From positions 1 to 39,391 of the forward strand of contig NZ_JAHRWW010000016.1 in NCBI RefSeq assembly GCF_019104945.1: DNA of 39,391 nt, in the 5' to 3' direction. Shown here one piece after another: positions 1 to 8,706 of the stretch. Position numbers and translations under genes: made by a program. Position 1 is the stretch's first letter; the number at the start of each line of letters is the position of its first letter. Under the pieces are notes generated by a model. It ran no database searches, was not told the DNA's origin, and saw only the letters and a program-made list of their open reading frames with translations. The DNA is from Thermomonas sp. Lineage in GTDB: Bacteria; Pseudomonadota; Gammaproteobacteria; Xanthomonadales; Xanthomonadaceae.

Positions 1-177
1 GCCGCTGAAGAAGCCGAGCGCGCCGAAGCAGAACGACTCGCCGCCGAAGAAGCCGCCCGCGCTGAAGAAGAACCCCTCGCTGCGGAAGAAGCTGCCCGCG
101 CCGAAGCAGAACGCCTCGCTGCTGAAGAAGCCGAGCGCGCCGAAGCAGAACGCCTCGCTGCTGAAGAAGCCGCCCGC
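1..177 (+). repeat. 39-base tandem repeat inside the CheA linker
   Basis: Copies with a period of 39 bases (13 residues) begin at 22, 61, 100 and 139, preceded by a partial copy at 1-21, so the array continues left of the window. The residue consensus is [14 protein letters not shown]. The copy at 61 is degenerate and carries a Pro. Beyond 177 the same composition continues without strict periodicity to about 530. The unit keeps the frame and encodes a charged, probably helical, spacer. Confidence 0.85.
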
Positions 178-2985
178 GTCGAAGTCGCTGCGCGTGAAGA
201 AGCCGAACGTCAGGCTGAGATCGAGGCGGCCCGCTTGGAAGAGGAGCGTATCGCAGCTGAAAACTTGGCGCGCGTCGAAGCTGAGCGTGAAGCAGCAGAA
301 GAGGCCGCGCGCCAGCAGGCGGCGGCACTGGCGGCAGAAGAAGCTGCAAAACTTGAAGCTGAGCGTCTCGAAGCGGCGCGTCGCGAAGCAGAGCGCGCCG
401 AAGCAGAACGTATCGCTGCTGCCCGTCGCGAAGCCGAACGTTTGGAAGCGGAAGAATCTGCAAGGAAGCGCGCAGAATCCGAGCGCCTTGAAGTGGAACG
501 TCGTGCGGCTGAAGCTGCGGCGCTGATGAAAGCACGCGAATTGGCGGCACTGGCGACACTGCAAGCTTCAACGGCCGCATCGGATGATCCCGATGAAGCG
601 CTGGATATGGCGGATCTGGATATCGAACTGATCGATATCTTCATCGAAGAAGCCGAAGACCTGCTGGATCACTCCGATGGTCTGCTCAGGAAGTTACAAG
701 ATACGCCTGCTGATAATGAGCTGGTGATTGGGCTGCAGCGCGACTTGCATACGCTCAAGGGCGGTGCACGTATGGCCGGCCTGATGCCTGCAGGTGAGCT
801 GGGCCACTCGATGGAAACCCTGCTGGAAGCTGTGGCGGCGCAGCGCGTGGAGCTGGATGCACGGGGTATCCGCTTGCTGGAGCGCGGTTTCGACCGTCTC
901 CATGACATGGTGACGCGTATCTCTGCACGTCGCGCCATTGGCATGCCGCAGAGTTTGATCGAACAGTTTGTGGCGTTTGCGGAAAACCGGCCGTTGGTGG
1001 AAGACGTCGCCGCACCTGCAGCGGTTGAGAGCAAGCCCGCGTCTGCGGCGCCCGAGGCAACGCAGACCCCTGCGCCAGAGCGCAAACCCGTACTTGTTCC
1101 ACTCTCAACGCCAATGGGCGATGGGCATGTGGACGACGACGATATTGGCGTGCGTGCGCCGCAGGAACAGGTGCGCATCCGCGCTGACCTTCTTGATAAG
1201 CTGGTGAACTACGCGGGCGAAGTTGCAATCTATCGTGCGCGCCTAGAACAGCAGCTATCGGCCTTCCGCAGTACCGCTCAGGAAATGGAGCAGACCAACC
1301 TGCGTCTGCGCGATCAGCTGCGCCGCCTCGATTCCGAAACGGAAGCGCAGATCATCGCCCGCTTCCAGCGCGAAAACGATACCGGTAATCAGGCCTTCGA
1401 TCCGCTGGAGCTCGACCGCTTCAGCACCTTGCAACAACTCTCGCGTGCGCTGGCTGAATCGGCGAACGACTTGCAGAGCTTGCACGGTTCGATGGAAGAC
1501 CTAACGCGCCAATACGAAACGCTGCTCACCCAGCAGTCGCGCGTCAGTTCGGAGCTGCAAGAAGGCTTGATGCGCACGCGCATGCTGCCCTTCGATTCGC
1601 TGGTGCCGCGCCTGCGCCGCTTGATTCGCCAAGCATCTGGCGAAACGGGCAAGCAAGCCCAGCTCAAACTGGAAGGCGCGCAAGGCGAACTGGATCGTAA
1701 CGTATTGGAGCGCATGACCGCTCCGCTCGAACACATGCTGCGCAACGCGATTGCGCATGGTTTGGAAACCCCCGCTGCACGTGTGGCCGCAGGCAAGCCT
1801 GAAGAAGGCACGATCCGCCTTGCCGTGCGCCGCGAAGGTTCGGAAGTGGTGTTGCAGATCGCCGACGACGGTGCGGGGCTTAACCGTGCGGCGATCCGTG
1901 CACGCGGTATCGAACGCGGTTTGGTGCAACCAGATGCAGCGCTGAGCGATGCCGAACTGGATCGCTTGATCATGCAGCCGGGCTTCTCGACCGCGGAAAC
2001 TGTGAGCCGTTTGGCAGGACGCGGCGTCGGGATGGACGTCGTAGCAAGCGAAGTGCGCCAGCTGGGCGGTTCGATCGATATCGTGTCGCAACCTGGGCAA
2101 GGCACCACCTTCACCCTGCGCCTGCCGCAGACGCTGGCGGTGACCCAAGCGGTCTTCGTGCGTATTGGTGAAACCGAATACGCCGTGCCGATCGCTTCGG
2201 TGCGCGGTGTGGGCCGCATCAGCCGTGAAGATTTGGCAAGCGCCGAGGCAGGTTACGAGTACGGCGGTGAAACCTACGCACTGCATGATCTGGGGCATTT
2301 GGTGGGCGTCGCGCCCGCGAAGGCAGAAGGTCATCTGCAAATGCCACTGCTGCTGGTGGGCGCGGGCGAACTGCGTGCTGCGGTGGCCGTGGACCAAGTG
2401 GTTGGCAGTCGCGAAATCGTGGTGAAATCCGGCGGACCGCAGCTTGCGTCGATCCCGGGTATTTTCGGCGCCACCATCATGGGTGATGGCCGCGTGGTCG
2501 TGATTCTTGATATTGCACCGCTGGTGCGTGGCCATACCTTGGTGGCCGCAAGCGGTGCTCCGCAGGCGATGGCTGCGGCTGAGCAGCGCCATGTGCCGTT
2601 GGTGATGGTGGTGGATGACTCGGTCACCATGCGTAAGGTGTCGGGCCGCGTGCTGGAGCGTCAAGGTTTCGAAGTGGCCACGGCGAAGGATGGTTTGGAC
2701 GCCTTGGAGCGCATGGCCGATGTAGTGCCAGACCTGATGCTGCTGGATATCGAAATGCCACGTATGGACGGTTTCGAGCTGGCGATGGCGATGAAAGCCG
2801 ACGTGCGTTTGCGCAATGTTCCGATCATCATGGTCACTTCGCGTACCGGCGAGAAACATCGTCAGCGTGCGCTCGAAATTGGTGTTGAACGCTTCCTCGG
2901 CAAGCCCTACCAAGAGGTGGAGCTGATGCGCAATGTGTATGCGCTGCTGGGGCGTGAGCAGCCCGATGGCGGGTTTGAGCAATGA
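1..2985 (+). CDS. pilL: Hybrid chemotaxis histidine kinase of the type IV pilus Chp/Pil system (PilL/ChpA-like), 5'-truncated by the window
   Basis: The reading frame is open from base 1, so the gene starts outside the window. Domains in order: an Ala/Glu/Arg-rich helical linker (about 1-530); an Hpt domain with the phospho-accepting His at 748-750 in DLHTLKGGA; a CheA-type dimerisation segment (about 1170-1700); an HATPase with the N-box in [11 protein letters not shown], a DDGAG motif, and GRGVGMDVV near 2020; a CheW-like domain (about 2110-2520); and a C-terminal receiver with phospho-acceptor Asp at 2746-2748 in [11 protein letters not shown] and Lys in GKPY. In this family the kinase controls twitching motility and surface sensing from the pole through CheY-like PilG/PilH. 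Family members are often over 2000 residues with several Hpt domains, and only the last Hpt is visible here. The stop overlaps the next start (ATGA). An internal TTG at 235 is not the true start. Confidence 0.93.
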   Translation, partial: AAEEAERAEAERLAAEEAARAEEEPLAAEEAARAEAERLAAEEAERAEAERLAAEEAARVEVAAREEAERQAEIEAARLEEERIAAENLARVEAEREAAEEAARQQAAALAAEEAAKLEAERLEAARREAERAEAERIAAARREAERLEAEESARKRAESERLEVERRAAEAAALMKARELAALATLQASTAASDDPDEALDMADLDIELIDIFIEEAEDLLDHSDGLLRKLQDTPADNELVIGLQRDLHTLKGGARMAGLMPAGELGHSMETLLEAVAAQRVELDARGIRLLERGFDRLHDMVTRISARRAIGMPQSLIEQFVAFAENRPLVEDVAAPAAVESKPASAAPEATQTPAPERKPVLVPLSTPMGDGHVDDDDIGVRAPQEQVRIRADLLDKLVNYAGEVAIYRARLEQQLSAFRSTAQEMEQTNLRLRDQLRRLDSETEAQIIARFQRENDTGNQAFDPLELDRFSTLQQLSRALAESANDLQSLHGSMEDLTRQYETLLTQQSRVSSELQEGLMRTRMLPFDSLVPRLRRLIRQASGETGKQAQLKLEGAQGELDRNVLERMTAPLEHMLRNAIAHGLETPAARVAAGKPEEGTIRLAVRREGSEVVLQIADDGAGLNRAAIRARGIERGLVQPDAALSDAELDRLIMQPGFSTAETVSRLAGRGVGMDVVASEVRQLGGSIDIVSQPGQGTTFTLRLPQTLAVTQAVFVRIGETEYAVPIASVRGVGRISREDLASAEAGYEYGGETYALHDLGHLVGVAPAKAEGHLQMPLLLVGAGELRAAVAVDQVVGSREIVVKSGGPQLASIPGIFGATIMGDGRVVVILDIAPLVRGHTLVAASGAPQAMAAAEQRHVPLVMVVDDSVTMRKVSGRVLERQGFEVATAKDGLDALERMADVVPDLMLLDIEMPRMDGFELAMAMKADVRLRNVPIIMVTSRTGEKHRQRALEIGVERFLGKPYQEVELMRNVYALLGREQPDGGFEQ

Positions 2986-3947
2986 GTGCGCCGCGCGTGC
3001 TGCTGCTGGCACGTGCCGGCGCGGCACGCGATAACGCTGCGTCTGCGTTAAATGCAGCCGGAGCGCAGGTGGCGGCGGTTTTAGACCCGCTGACTGTGAG
3101 TGAAGCCGATCTGCGAGCGCCTGCGGCAACGGCGGTGATGGTGATGCTTGATCCACAAGTGGAAGCCGCACTGGAAGCGTTTGACGCTTTCTTTGACGAC
3201 CCATCGCTGACGGTGCTCTACGAAGAAGCCGAACTCGCCGCCAAGCGCGACGGCTGGGAGGCTGCACGTTGGACGCGGCACTTGGCGGCCAAACTGCAAG
3301 GGCATTCGGACGTGCTCCCACCTTCGCCCGCAGAGCAGGGGCTGAAGCAGGAGTTAGAAGCGCTCACGCTACAGATGGCAAAGCTGGAGCCAGAGCCGCC
3401 TGCAATCCTTCCGGATGCGGGTAATACGTTGGCGGTGGTCATTATTGCCGGTGGCGTAGGCGGGCCGGATGCGGTGCGTCAGCTGCTGGCTGATTTGCCC
3501 GAGGAGTTTCCGCGCCCCATTTTGCTGCGCCAGCCGATTGGTGGTGGCCAGTACGACCGCCTCGTGCGGCAAATGCAGCGTGCGACATCGCTGCGCGTAG
3601 AGCTGGCACAGCTGGGCGAAGTGCCGCAGCGCGGTGTGGTCTCCATTTTGCCGGATGGTATCGACTTAGGCGAAGTTGAAGGCAAACCAAAATTTGTAAC
3701 CGTCGAAGGTGAGCCGCAGTTTCCAGCATTAAAAGCCGCTGATAGTGCCGTGCTGCTGCTAAGCGGCGCCGCGTTAGCGCTAGTCGATCTTGCACTCACG
3801 GTGCGCCTGCGTGGCGGCCTTGCCTTCGGGCAGGCGAAAGAGAATTGTTTTGATCCCGCTGCCAGCCTGGCGCTGGTGGCACGTGGTGGCGAGGCCCGCA
3901 GCCTTTCCGTCATGGCGCATCAGCTGCGGGAACGCTGGCCCAACTGA
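2982..3947 (+). CDS. CheB-like protein lacking methylesterase catalytic residues (ChpB position)
   Basis: This 321-residue protein sits directly after the hybrid CheA (4-base overlap) and before a CheW-like gene, the position of the methylesterase chpB in Chp clusters. Residues about 150-225 align with the CheB catalytic domain, but the nucleophile motif GASTGG reads AGGVGG, with Gly at residue 158 (3453-3455) in place of Ser. The catalytic His of QHM is Gln at residue 184 (3531-3533). The 26-residue spacing matches Ser164-His190 of enteric CheB. The TGMGxDG motif holding the catalytic Asp is not recognisable. The N-terminal part resembles a degenerate receiver without a clear phospho-Asp. 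It is therefore probably not an active esterase. A structural or adaptor role in pilus chemosensing is inference. Confidence 0.75.
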   Translation: MSAPRVLLLARAGAARDNAASALNAAGAQVAAVLDPLTVSEADLRAPAATAVMVMLDPQVEAALEAFDAFFDDPSLTVLYEEAELAAKRDGWEAARWTRHLAAKLQGHSDVLPPSPAEQGLKQELEALTLQMAKLEPEPPAILPDAGNTLAVVIIAGGVGGPDAVRQLLADLPEEFPRPILLRQPIGGGQYDRLVRQMQRATSLRVELAQLGEVPQRGVVSILPDGIDLGEVEGKPKFVTVEGEPQFPALKAADSAVLLLSGAALALVDLALTVRLRGGLAFGQAKENCFDPAASLALVARGGEARSLSVMAHQLRERWPN

Positions 3948-3955
3948 GGAACCCC

Positions 3956-4429
3956 ATGGCCGATATTGCATACATCATCCGCGGCGTGTTGATTCAAGTC
4001 GCACAGGCACGTCTGCTGCTGCCCAACGCAACGATTGCCGAAGTGCTGTCCTTTGCTACGCCAGAGCCCATCGACAATACGCCCGATTGGTTGCTGGGCA
4101 GCATTCGTTGGCGCGGCTGGCAGATCCCACTGGTGTCGTTTTCGCGTTTTGCACAGATTGCCGAAGAAGACGGCGGTTTAGGGAGCAAAGTGATTGTGCT
4201 TAAGGCACTAGGCGGCGATCAGCGGCACCCATATTTCGCCATGCTGACCCAAGGCTTCCCGCGCTTGGTAACAGTGACTCAAACCGCGTTGACTACGCTG
4301 GAAGAGGGCGAAGGGTTGCCGCGCGGGGTGTTGTCGAAGGTGCGCTTGAATGAAAACGAGGCGGTGGTTCCGGATCTGGCCGCGTTAGAAACGCAGCTTC
4401 GTGCTGCGATGCTGGCTGCGGCGGCTTAA
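3956..4429 (+). CDS. CheW-like adaptor protein (ChpC-like)
   Basis: This 157-residue protein spans a single CheW-like fold. It begins with the short beta-rich opening typical of CheW (RLLLPNATIAEVL) and contains the conserved WLLGSIRWRGWQIPLVSF stretch near residues 44-61, equivalent to the 'G...RG...PVvDL' motif of the family. CheW proteins couple receptors to CheA. In Chp clusters a second CheW-like protein, ChpC, links additional inputs to ChpA. A good ribosome binding site (GAGGAAC, 3946-3952) lies a few bases upstream of the ATG, and the gap to the CheB-like gene is 8 bases. It is the last gene of the cluster and converges on rsmE with only 12 bases between the stops. The product assignment is firm, the ChpC equivalence less so. 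Confidence 0.82.
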   Translation: MADIAYIIRGVLIQVAQARLLLPNATIAEVLSFATPEPIDNTPDWLLGSIRWRGWQIPLVSFSRFAQIAEEDGGLGSKVIVLKALGGDQRHPYFAMLTQGFPRLVTVTQTALTTLEEGEGLPRGVLSKVRLNENEAVVPDLAALETQLRAAMLAAAA

Positions 4430-4441
4430 GCCAATACGCAA

Positions 4442-5173
4442 TTAACCTAAATCGCCGTGGAGCATCTGTAGCGCACTGATTGCCGCAATACCTGCGGTTT
4501 CGGTGCGCAAGATGCGCGGGCCTAAGCGCAGGCCTGTAAAACCCGCCGCGTGTAGCTTGTCTAAGTCGCGCTCGGACCAACCGCCTTCGGGGCCGATGGC
4601 CAGCGTGCAGCCGCTTGTTGTGGCGAGCTGTGCGCGCTGAAGGCTAAGCGTGGCCTCTGGGTCTAATACAAAGCCAAGCCCATCGATACGCGCAGCGGCG
4701 TTTGCCAATGGCTGTGGCGCCACAACCTCCGGCACGCGCGCGCGGCCGCTTTGTTCGCAGGCCGAGATCACCACTTCGCGCCAGTGGGCAAGGCGCTTTT
4801 CAGCACGCTGTGCATCCAGCTTCACCTCGCTGCGCTCACTAAAGACGGGCAGAAAACGGGTGACGCCCAGTTCGGTGGATTTTTGTAGGATCCAATCCAT
4901 TTTCTCGCCGCGTGCAATGCCTTGCAGCAGAGTAATGTGCAGCGGGCTTTCGTTCTCTAGCAGACGACCTGATTCAATTTCTACTTCGGCACTGTGTTTG
5001 CCGATCTTGGTAATGCGTGCGCTGTAGTCATAGCCATCGCCGTTGAACAGCACGCAGCGATCCCCTATCTGCAAGCGCAGGACACGCAGCAAATGGGCGG
5101 CGACATCATCGGGAAGCGTGGCGACGCTCCCTTCGTGCAAGGCGCATTGAACATGGCAGCGGGTTAAACGCAT
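4442..5173 (-). CDS. rsmE: 16S rRNA (uracil-1498-N3)-methyltransferase RsmE
   Basis: This 243-residue protein has the RsmE architecture: a PUA-like RNA-binding N-terminus (about 1-70) and a SPOUT-fold methyltransferase domain. The knotted SAM-binding motifs are visible as IGPEGGWSERD (about 193-203) and LGPRILRTETAG (about 217-228). The family methylates N3 of U1498 in the decoding region of 16S rRNA, acting on the assembled small subunit. Length is normal (E. coli 243). The ATG lies inside the last codons of bioA (10-base overlap), so the two are translationally coupled. An RsmE-bioA pairing has no obvious functional logic. Confidence 0.95.
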   Translation of the reverse strand: MRLTRCHVQCALHEGSVATLPDDVAAHLLRVLRLQIGDRCVLFNGDGYDYSARITKIGKHSAEVEIESGRLLENESPLHITLLQGIARGEKMDWILQKSTELGVTRFLPVFSERSEVKLDAQRAEKRLAHWREVVISACEQSGRARVPEVVAPQPLANAAARIDGLGFVLDPEATLSLQRAQLATTSGCTLAIGPEGGWSERDLDKLHAAGFTGLRLGPRILRTETAGIAAISALQMLHGDLG

Positions 5174-6570
5174 TGTGCGGCTTCCTCTAAAACGGCGGCG
5201 GTGGCGTGGGCAAGCAGCTCAAGCTGCGCCTGATCCACACAGTAGGGCGGCATCCAGTACAGCACGTCACCGAGTGGACGCAGCAGAGCGCCGCATTCCA
5301 GCGCTTTACGGTACATGCGCAAGCCGCGGCGGCCGGAGATTTCCACGGCGTGGCCGTCTTCACGGTTATCGGGTTCGGGTTTGAGTTCGATGGCGACAAT
5401 CATCCCCGTTTGGCGTACTTCCGCAACCAATGGGTGTGAAGCAAACGGTGCGGCAAGCGCAGCCATGCGCGCGCTGGTTGCTTGGTTGCGCACAATGACG
5501 TCGTCTTGCTGGAGGATATCCAGTGAAGCCAGCGCCGCCGCGCAAGCAAGTGGATTGCCGGAATAGCTATGCGAGTGCAGGAATGCGCGTTCGCGTGAAT
5601 CGTCCAAAAACCCGTCGTAGATGTTCTGTGTAGTGAGAACGGCGCACAGGGGGAGAAAACCGCCCGTCAAACCCTTAGAAAGACACAAGAAATCCGGTTG
5701 GATCGCTGCCTGCTCGCATGCGAATAAAGTGCCCGTGCGGCCGAAGCCCACCGCGATTTCATCGGCAATCAAAAATACGCCGTGGTTATCGCAGAGTTCA
5801 CGCACGCGGCGTAAATACGCAGGGTGATGCATGCGCATGCCGCCAGCGCACTGCACCAGTGGTTCTAGGATAAACGCGCATACCTCACCGGGATGGGCCA
5901 GTAGTAGCGCTTCAAGAGCATCGGCGGCGGCGTGCGCGGCGGCAACCGCTTCAGCCTCATTGTGCGCGCCAAATGCATCTGGGGTAGGCGCGAATAAAAC
6001 ATCCAGCAGCAACGGCGCATAGACGCGCCGGTACAGGGGGATATCCCCTACCGAGAGCGCCCCCAGCGTTTCGCCATGGTAGCTATTGGTGAGTGTGATA
6101 AAACGCGTGCGGCCTTGAATTCCTTGGTTGTGAAACCAGTGGAACGCCATTTTTAGCGCCACCTCGATACCGGACGATCCGTTATCGGCATAGAACACTT
6201 TGGCCAGTGGTGCGCGGGCGGGCTCCTTGGGCGCTAACGCGAGTAGGCGTTCGGCCAGTTCTACGGCGGGTGCGTGCGAGAAGCCAGCCAAGATTACCTG
6301 CTCTAAAGTGCGCGCCTGCTGGGCAATGGCCTCGGCAATGCGCGGTTCGGCGTGCCCGTGTAGGTTGGTCCACCAGCTACTGACGCCGTCGAGTACGCGC
6401 TTGCCGTCATAACCAATCAGCCAAGCGCCCTCCCCACGTGCCACGGGAAATAAGGGGAGCGCGTCCGGATGTTCGCGCATTTGCGTGCAGGGGTGCCAAA
6501 TTACGGCAAGGTCGCGCGCGCGCCAGTCCTCTGAGGCGGCTATCATGGTGGCACTGTGAGTCTCATTCAT
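5164..6570 (-). CDS. bioA: Adenosylmethionine-8-amino-7-oxononanoate aminotransferase BioA
   Basis: This is a class III PLP-dependent aminotransferase of biotin synthesis that converts KAPA to DAPA with SAM as amino donor. Hallmarks are WHPCTQM near the N-terminus, the substrate-site segment DGVSSWWTNLHGHAEP, the phosphate-binding YADNGSSGIEVALKMA, the PLP Asp in LIADEIAVGFGRTG, and the Schiff-base Lys in LSKGLTGGFLPL. The chosen start (MNETHS, 6568-6570) gives 468 residues and has AGGGG/AGGG sequences just upstream. A longer form from 6600 would run almost into nudE. The gene is divergent from nudE with 41 bases between start codons, so their promoters must overlap. No other bio gene is in the window, so biotin genes are dispersed here. 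Confidence 0.93.
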   Translation of the reverse strand: MNETHSATMIAASEDWRARDLAVIWHPCTQMREHPDALPLFPVARGEGAWLIGYDGKRVLDGVSSWWTNLHGHAEPRIAEAIAQQARTLEQVILAGFSHAPAVELAERLLALAPKEPARAPLAKVFYADNGSSGIEVALKMAFHWFHNQGIQGRTRFITLTNSYHGETLGALSVGDIPLYRRVYAPLLLDVLFAPTPDAFGAHNEAEAVAAAHAAADALEALLLAHPGEVCAFILEPLVQCAGGMRMHHPAYLRRVRELCDNHGVFLIADEIAVGFGRTGTLFACEQAAIQPDFLCLSKGLTGGFLPLCAVLTTQNIYDGFLDDSRERAFLHSHSYSGNPLACAAALASLDILQQDDVIVRNQATSARMAALAAPFASHPLVAEVRQTGMIVAIELKPEPDNREDGHAVEISGRRGLRMYRKALECGALLRPLGDVLYWMPPYCVDQAQLELLAHATAAVLEEAAQCV

Positions 6571-6611
6571 TTCCCTATTATCCCCTGTCGATCTGCCCAT
6601 GGGGCAGGCCG

Positions 6612-7166
6612 ATGAGTCGTGTTTTACCCATCATCCACGGCACTCATGAGCGCGAAGCCGGTCCGTACCGGTTAGAGCAGCTTGACCTTGAATTTTCAAA
6701 TGGTGAGCGTCGCCGCTATGAGCGCCTACATGCACGCGGCCATGGCGCGGTGGCGGTGGTGCCGATGCTCGATGCCGATACTGTGCTGTTAGTGCGCGAA
6801 TACGCCGCGGGAATGCACCGCTACGAGCTGGGTTTAGTGAAAGGGCGCATGGATGCGGGCGAAACGCCGGAGCAAGCTGCCAACCGAGAGTTGATGGAAG
6901 AAGCGGGCTATGGCGCGCGCGATCTGCGTGTGCTGCGCCGCCTGAGTCTTGCCCCTACCTATATGAGCCACGAAATCCACGTGGTGTTGGCGCGCGATCT
7001 GTATCCGGAACGGTTAATTGGCGATGAGCCCGAGCCGCTGGAACTAGTGCCTTGGAAATTGGCCGATTTAGGCCAGCTCATTCTGCAGGAAGATTTTTCA
7101 GAGGGGCGCACGATTGCCGCCCTCTTCATTGTTCGAGAGTGGTTACAGCAAAATGAAAATCAGTAA
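6612..7166 (+). CDS. nudE: ADP-compounds hydrolase, Nudix family (NudE-like)
   Basis: The 184-residue protein carries a complete Nudix box at residues 78-100 (G-x5-E-x7-REL-x-EEAGY), which binds Mg2+ and hydrolyses nucleoside diphosphates linked to another moiety. Length and the surrounding sequence (TVLLVREYAAG, LAPTYMSHEIHVVLARDLYPE) match NudE, which cleaves ADP-ribose, Ap3A and NADH. The start at MSRVLP was chosen because the frame further upstream runs antisense through bioA and its residues are not Nudix-like. The 3' end overlaps cysQ by 14 bases. NudE next to cysQ is a common gammaproteobacterial arrangement, since both deal with toxic or surplus nucleotide by-products. Confidence 0.9.
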   Translation: MSRVLPIIHGTHEREAGPYRLEQLDLEFSNGERRRYERLHARGHGAVAVVPMLDADTVLLVREYAAGMHRYELGLVKGRMDAGETPEQAANRELMEEAGYGARDLRVLRRLSLAPTYMSHEIHVVLARDLYPERLIGDEPEPLELVPWKLADLGQLILQEDFSEGRTIAALFIVREWLQQNENQ

Positions 7167-7968
7167 TGAAGTTCGCGAAGGCGTTATTGCCATCGCGCAT
7201 CGTGCAGCCGATGAAATTCTCAAGGTATATGACAGTGAGTTCGCGGTGCAACACAAGGCCGACGATTCTCCACTCACGGCGGCCGACCTTGCCGCACACC
7301 GTTGTATCGTAAAGGGTTTGGAGCAACTAACCCCCGAGATTCCAGTGCTTTCGGAAGAATCCAAAGGCATTGAAACGGCGCAGCGGCGGCAGTGGAGCAC
7401 CTTTTGGTTGGTGGACCCACTCGATGGCACGCGCGAATTTGTGAAGCGCAATGGTGAATTCACCGTCAATATCGCGCTGATCGAAAATGGCGTAGCAACG
7501 TTTGGCGTCATTCAACAACCGGTTACCGGTGTGCTGTGGTATGGCGTACCGGGGCAGGGCGCATTTCGGCGTGAAGCTGGGCAAGAACAGGCCATCCATG
7601 TTCGCAGCCCCGCCTCAGAACCGCTGCGTGTGGCCGCCAGCCGTTCGCACCGCGATGGGCGTACAGAAGCCGTGCTGAACGCGCTGCCGGGCTGTTTGGT
7701 GCTGGGCTGCGGATCATCACTGAAGTTCTGCAAAATCGCTGAAGGATCGTTGGATCTATACCCGCGTTTTGGCCCCACCAGCGAGTGGGATACCGCCGCC
7801 GGGCAGGCGATTTTGGAAGCGGCGGGCGGTGCGGTATTAGATCCGAAAGGACGCCCCTTCCGTTACAACCAGCGCGATACCTTGCTCAACGGCGATTTCT
7901 TGGCACTGGGCGATCTTGCGCTGCGCACTCGCCTTCACGCGGCCTCAACCGTCGTTCCGGCATGTTGA
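7153..7968 (+). CDS. cysQ: 3'(2'),5'-bisphosphate nucleotidase CysQ
   Basis: This is a 271-residue member of the inositol-monophosphatase/FBPase superfamily. Metal-binding motifs are visible: LSEES near residue 67, DPLDGTREF at 88-96, and SEWDTAAGQAILEAAGG near 200. CysQ removes 3'-phosphoadenosine 5'-phosphate formed in sulfate assimilation and so protects the cell and recycles AMP. Length compares with about 246-270 in the family. The ATG at 7153 follows an A-rich stretch within the end of nudE, indicating translational coupling. A 32-base gap separates it from the downstream response regulator, which could be read through in the same transcript. Confidence 0.92.
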   Translation: MKISNEVREGVIAIAHRAADEILKVYDSEFAVQHKADDSPLTAADLAAHRCIVKGLEQLTPEIPVLSEESKGIETAQRRQWSTFWLVDPLDGTREFVKRNGEFTVNIALIENGVATFGVIQQPVTGVLWYGVPGQGAFRREAGQEQAIHVRSPASEPLRVAASRSHRDGRTEAVLNALPGCLVLGCGSSLKFCKIAEGSLDLYPRFGPTSEWDTAAGQAILEAAGGAVLDPKGRPFRYNQRDTLLNGDFLALGDLALRTRLHAASTVVPAC

Positions 7969-8000
7969 GCGCATCAAAAGACTAAAGGCGTGAGGCGCGC

Positions 8001-8702
8001 ATGCGCGAGCAGGAGCAAGCTGGGCTAGTTCTAATTGTGGAAGACAACCGCAATATTTCAGAGATGGTGGGCGAATACTTAGAGGGCCGTGGGTTTGAAA
8101 TCGACTACGCGATGGATGGCCTAGACGGTTATCGTCTTGCCGCTGAAAATACCTACGATGCCATCGTGCTCGACCTAATGCTGCCGCGTTTGGATGGGAT
8201 CGAAGTATGCAAACGCCTGCGCCACGAAGCGCGTAAAGCAACGCCTATCTTGATGCTTACCGCGCGCGATACCTTGGATGACAAGCTCACCGGGCTGTCT
8301 TCAGGCGCCGATGACTACCTCACCAAACCCTTTGCGATTCGTGAGCTCGAAGCGCGCCTGCACGCCTTGATTCGGCGTGAGCGCAGGCAGGTGGGCGCTG
8401 AAGTGCTGCGCGTAGCTGATCTTGTGCTTGACCCGTCTTCGCTGCGCGCCACGCGTGCGGGCTGCGAACTGCAACTTTCCCCCATCGGGATACGCCTATT
8501 GGCCATCTTGATGCGTGAATCGCCGCGCGTGGTCAGCCGGCAAGAAATTGAACGCGAAATTTGGGGTGATGAACTGCCCGATTCCGATACCTTGCGCAGC
8601 CATCTCTACAACCTGCGCAAAGTGATGGATAAACCGTTTGACCGCCCGCTGCTGCACACCGTGCAAAGTGCGGGTTACCGTATTGCAGAGTTAGCACACT
8701 GA
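8001..8702 (+). CDS. OmpR/PhoB-family response regulator
   Basis: The 233-residue protein has an N-terminal receiver (about 7-122) with acidic pocket EDN, phospho-acceptor Asp58 in VLDLMLPRLDG, a conserved Thr in LTAR and Lys in LTKPF. It is followed by a winged-helix DNA-binding domain (about 137-232) ending HTVQSAGYRIAE, the typical OmpR/PhoB closing motif. A GAGG ribosome binding site precedes the ATG. It is separated by 4 bases from a histidine kinase, with which it must pair, and lies upstream of macAB-like genes, which are a plausible but unproven target. It is not assignable to a named system from sequence alone. Confidence 0.93.
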   Translation: MREQEQAGLVLIVEDNRNISEMVGEYLEGRGFEIDYAMDGLDGYRLAAENTYDAIVLDLMLPRLDGIEVCKRLRHEARKATPILMLTARDTLDDKLTGLSSGADDYLTKPFAIRELEARLHALIRRERRQVGAEVLRVADLVLDPSSLRATRAGCELQLSPIGIRLLAILMRESPRVVSRQEIEREIWGDELPDSDTLRSHLYNLRKVMDKPFDRPLLHTVQSAGYRIAELAH

Positions 8703-8706
8703 GGCA

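Noticed and set aside
1-177. CRISPR-like array
   Set aside because: The repeats are contiguous 39-base units with no spacers, stay in frame and encode protein, so they are a coding tandem repeat.
1501-3321. A 606-codon open frame on the minus strand, antisense to the hybrid CheA
   Set aside because: It has no recognisable domain and a composition dominated by His, Arg and Gln, as expected for the reverse frame of GC-rich coding sequence. The plus-strand protein has clear motifs throughout the same bases.
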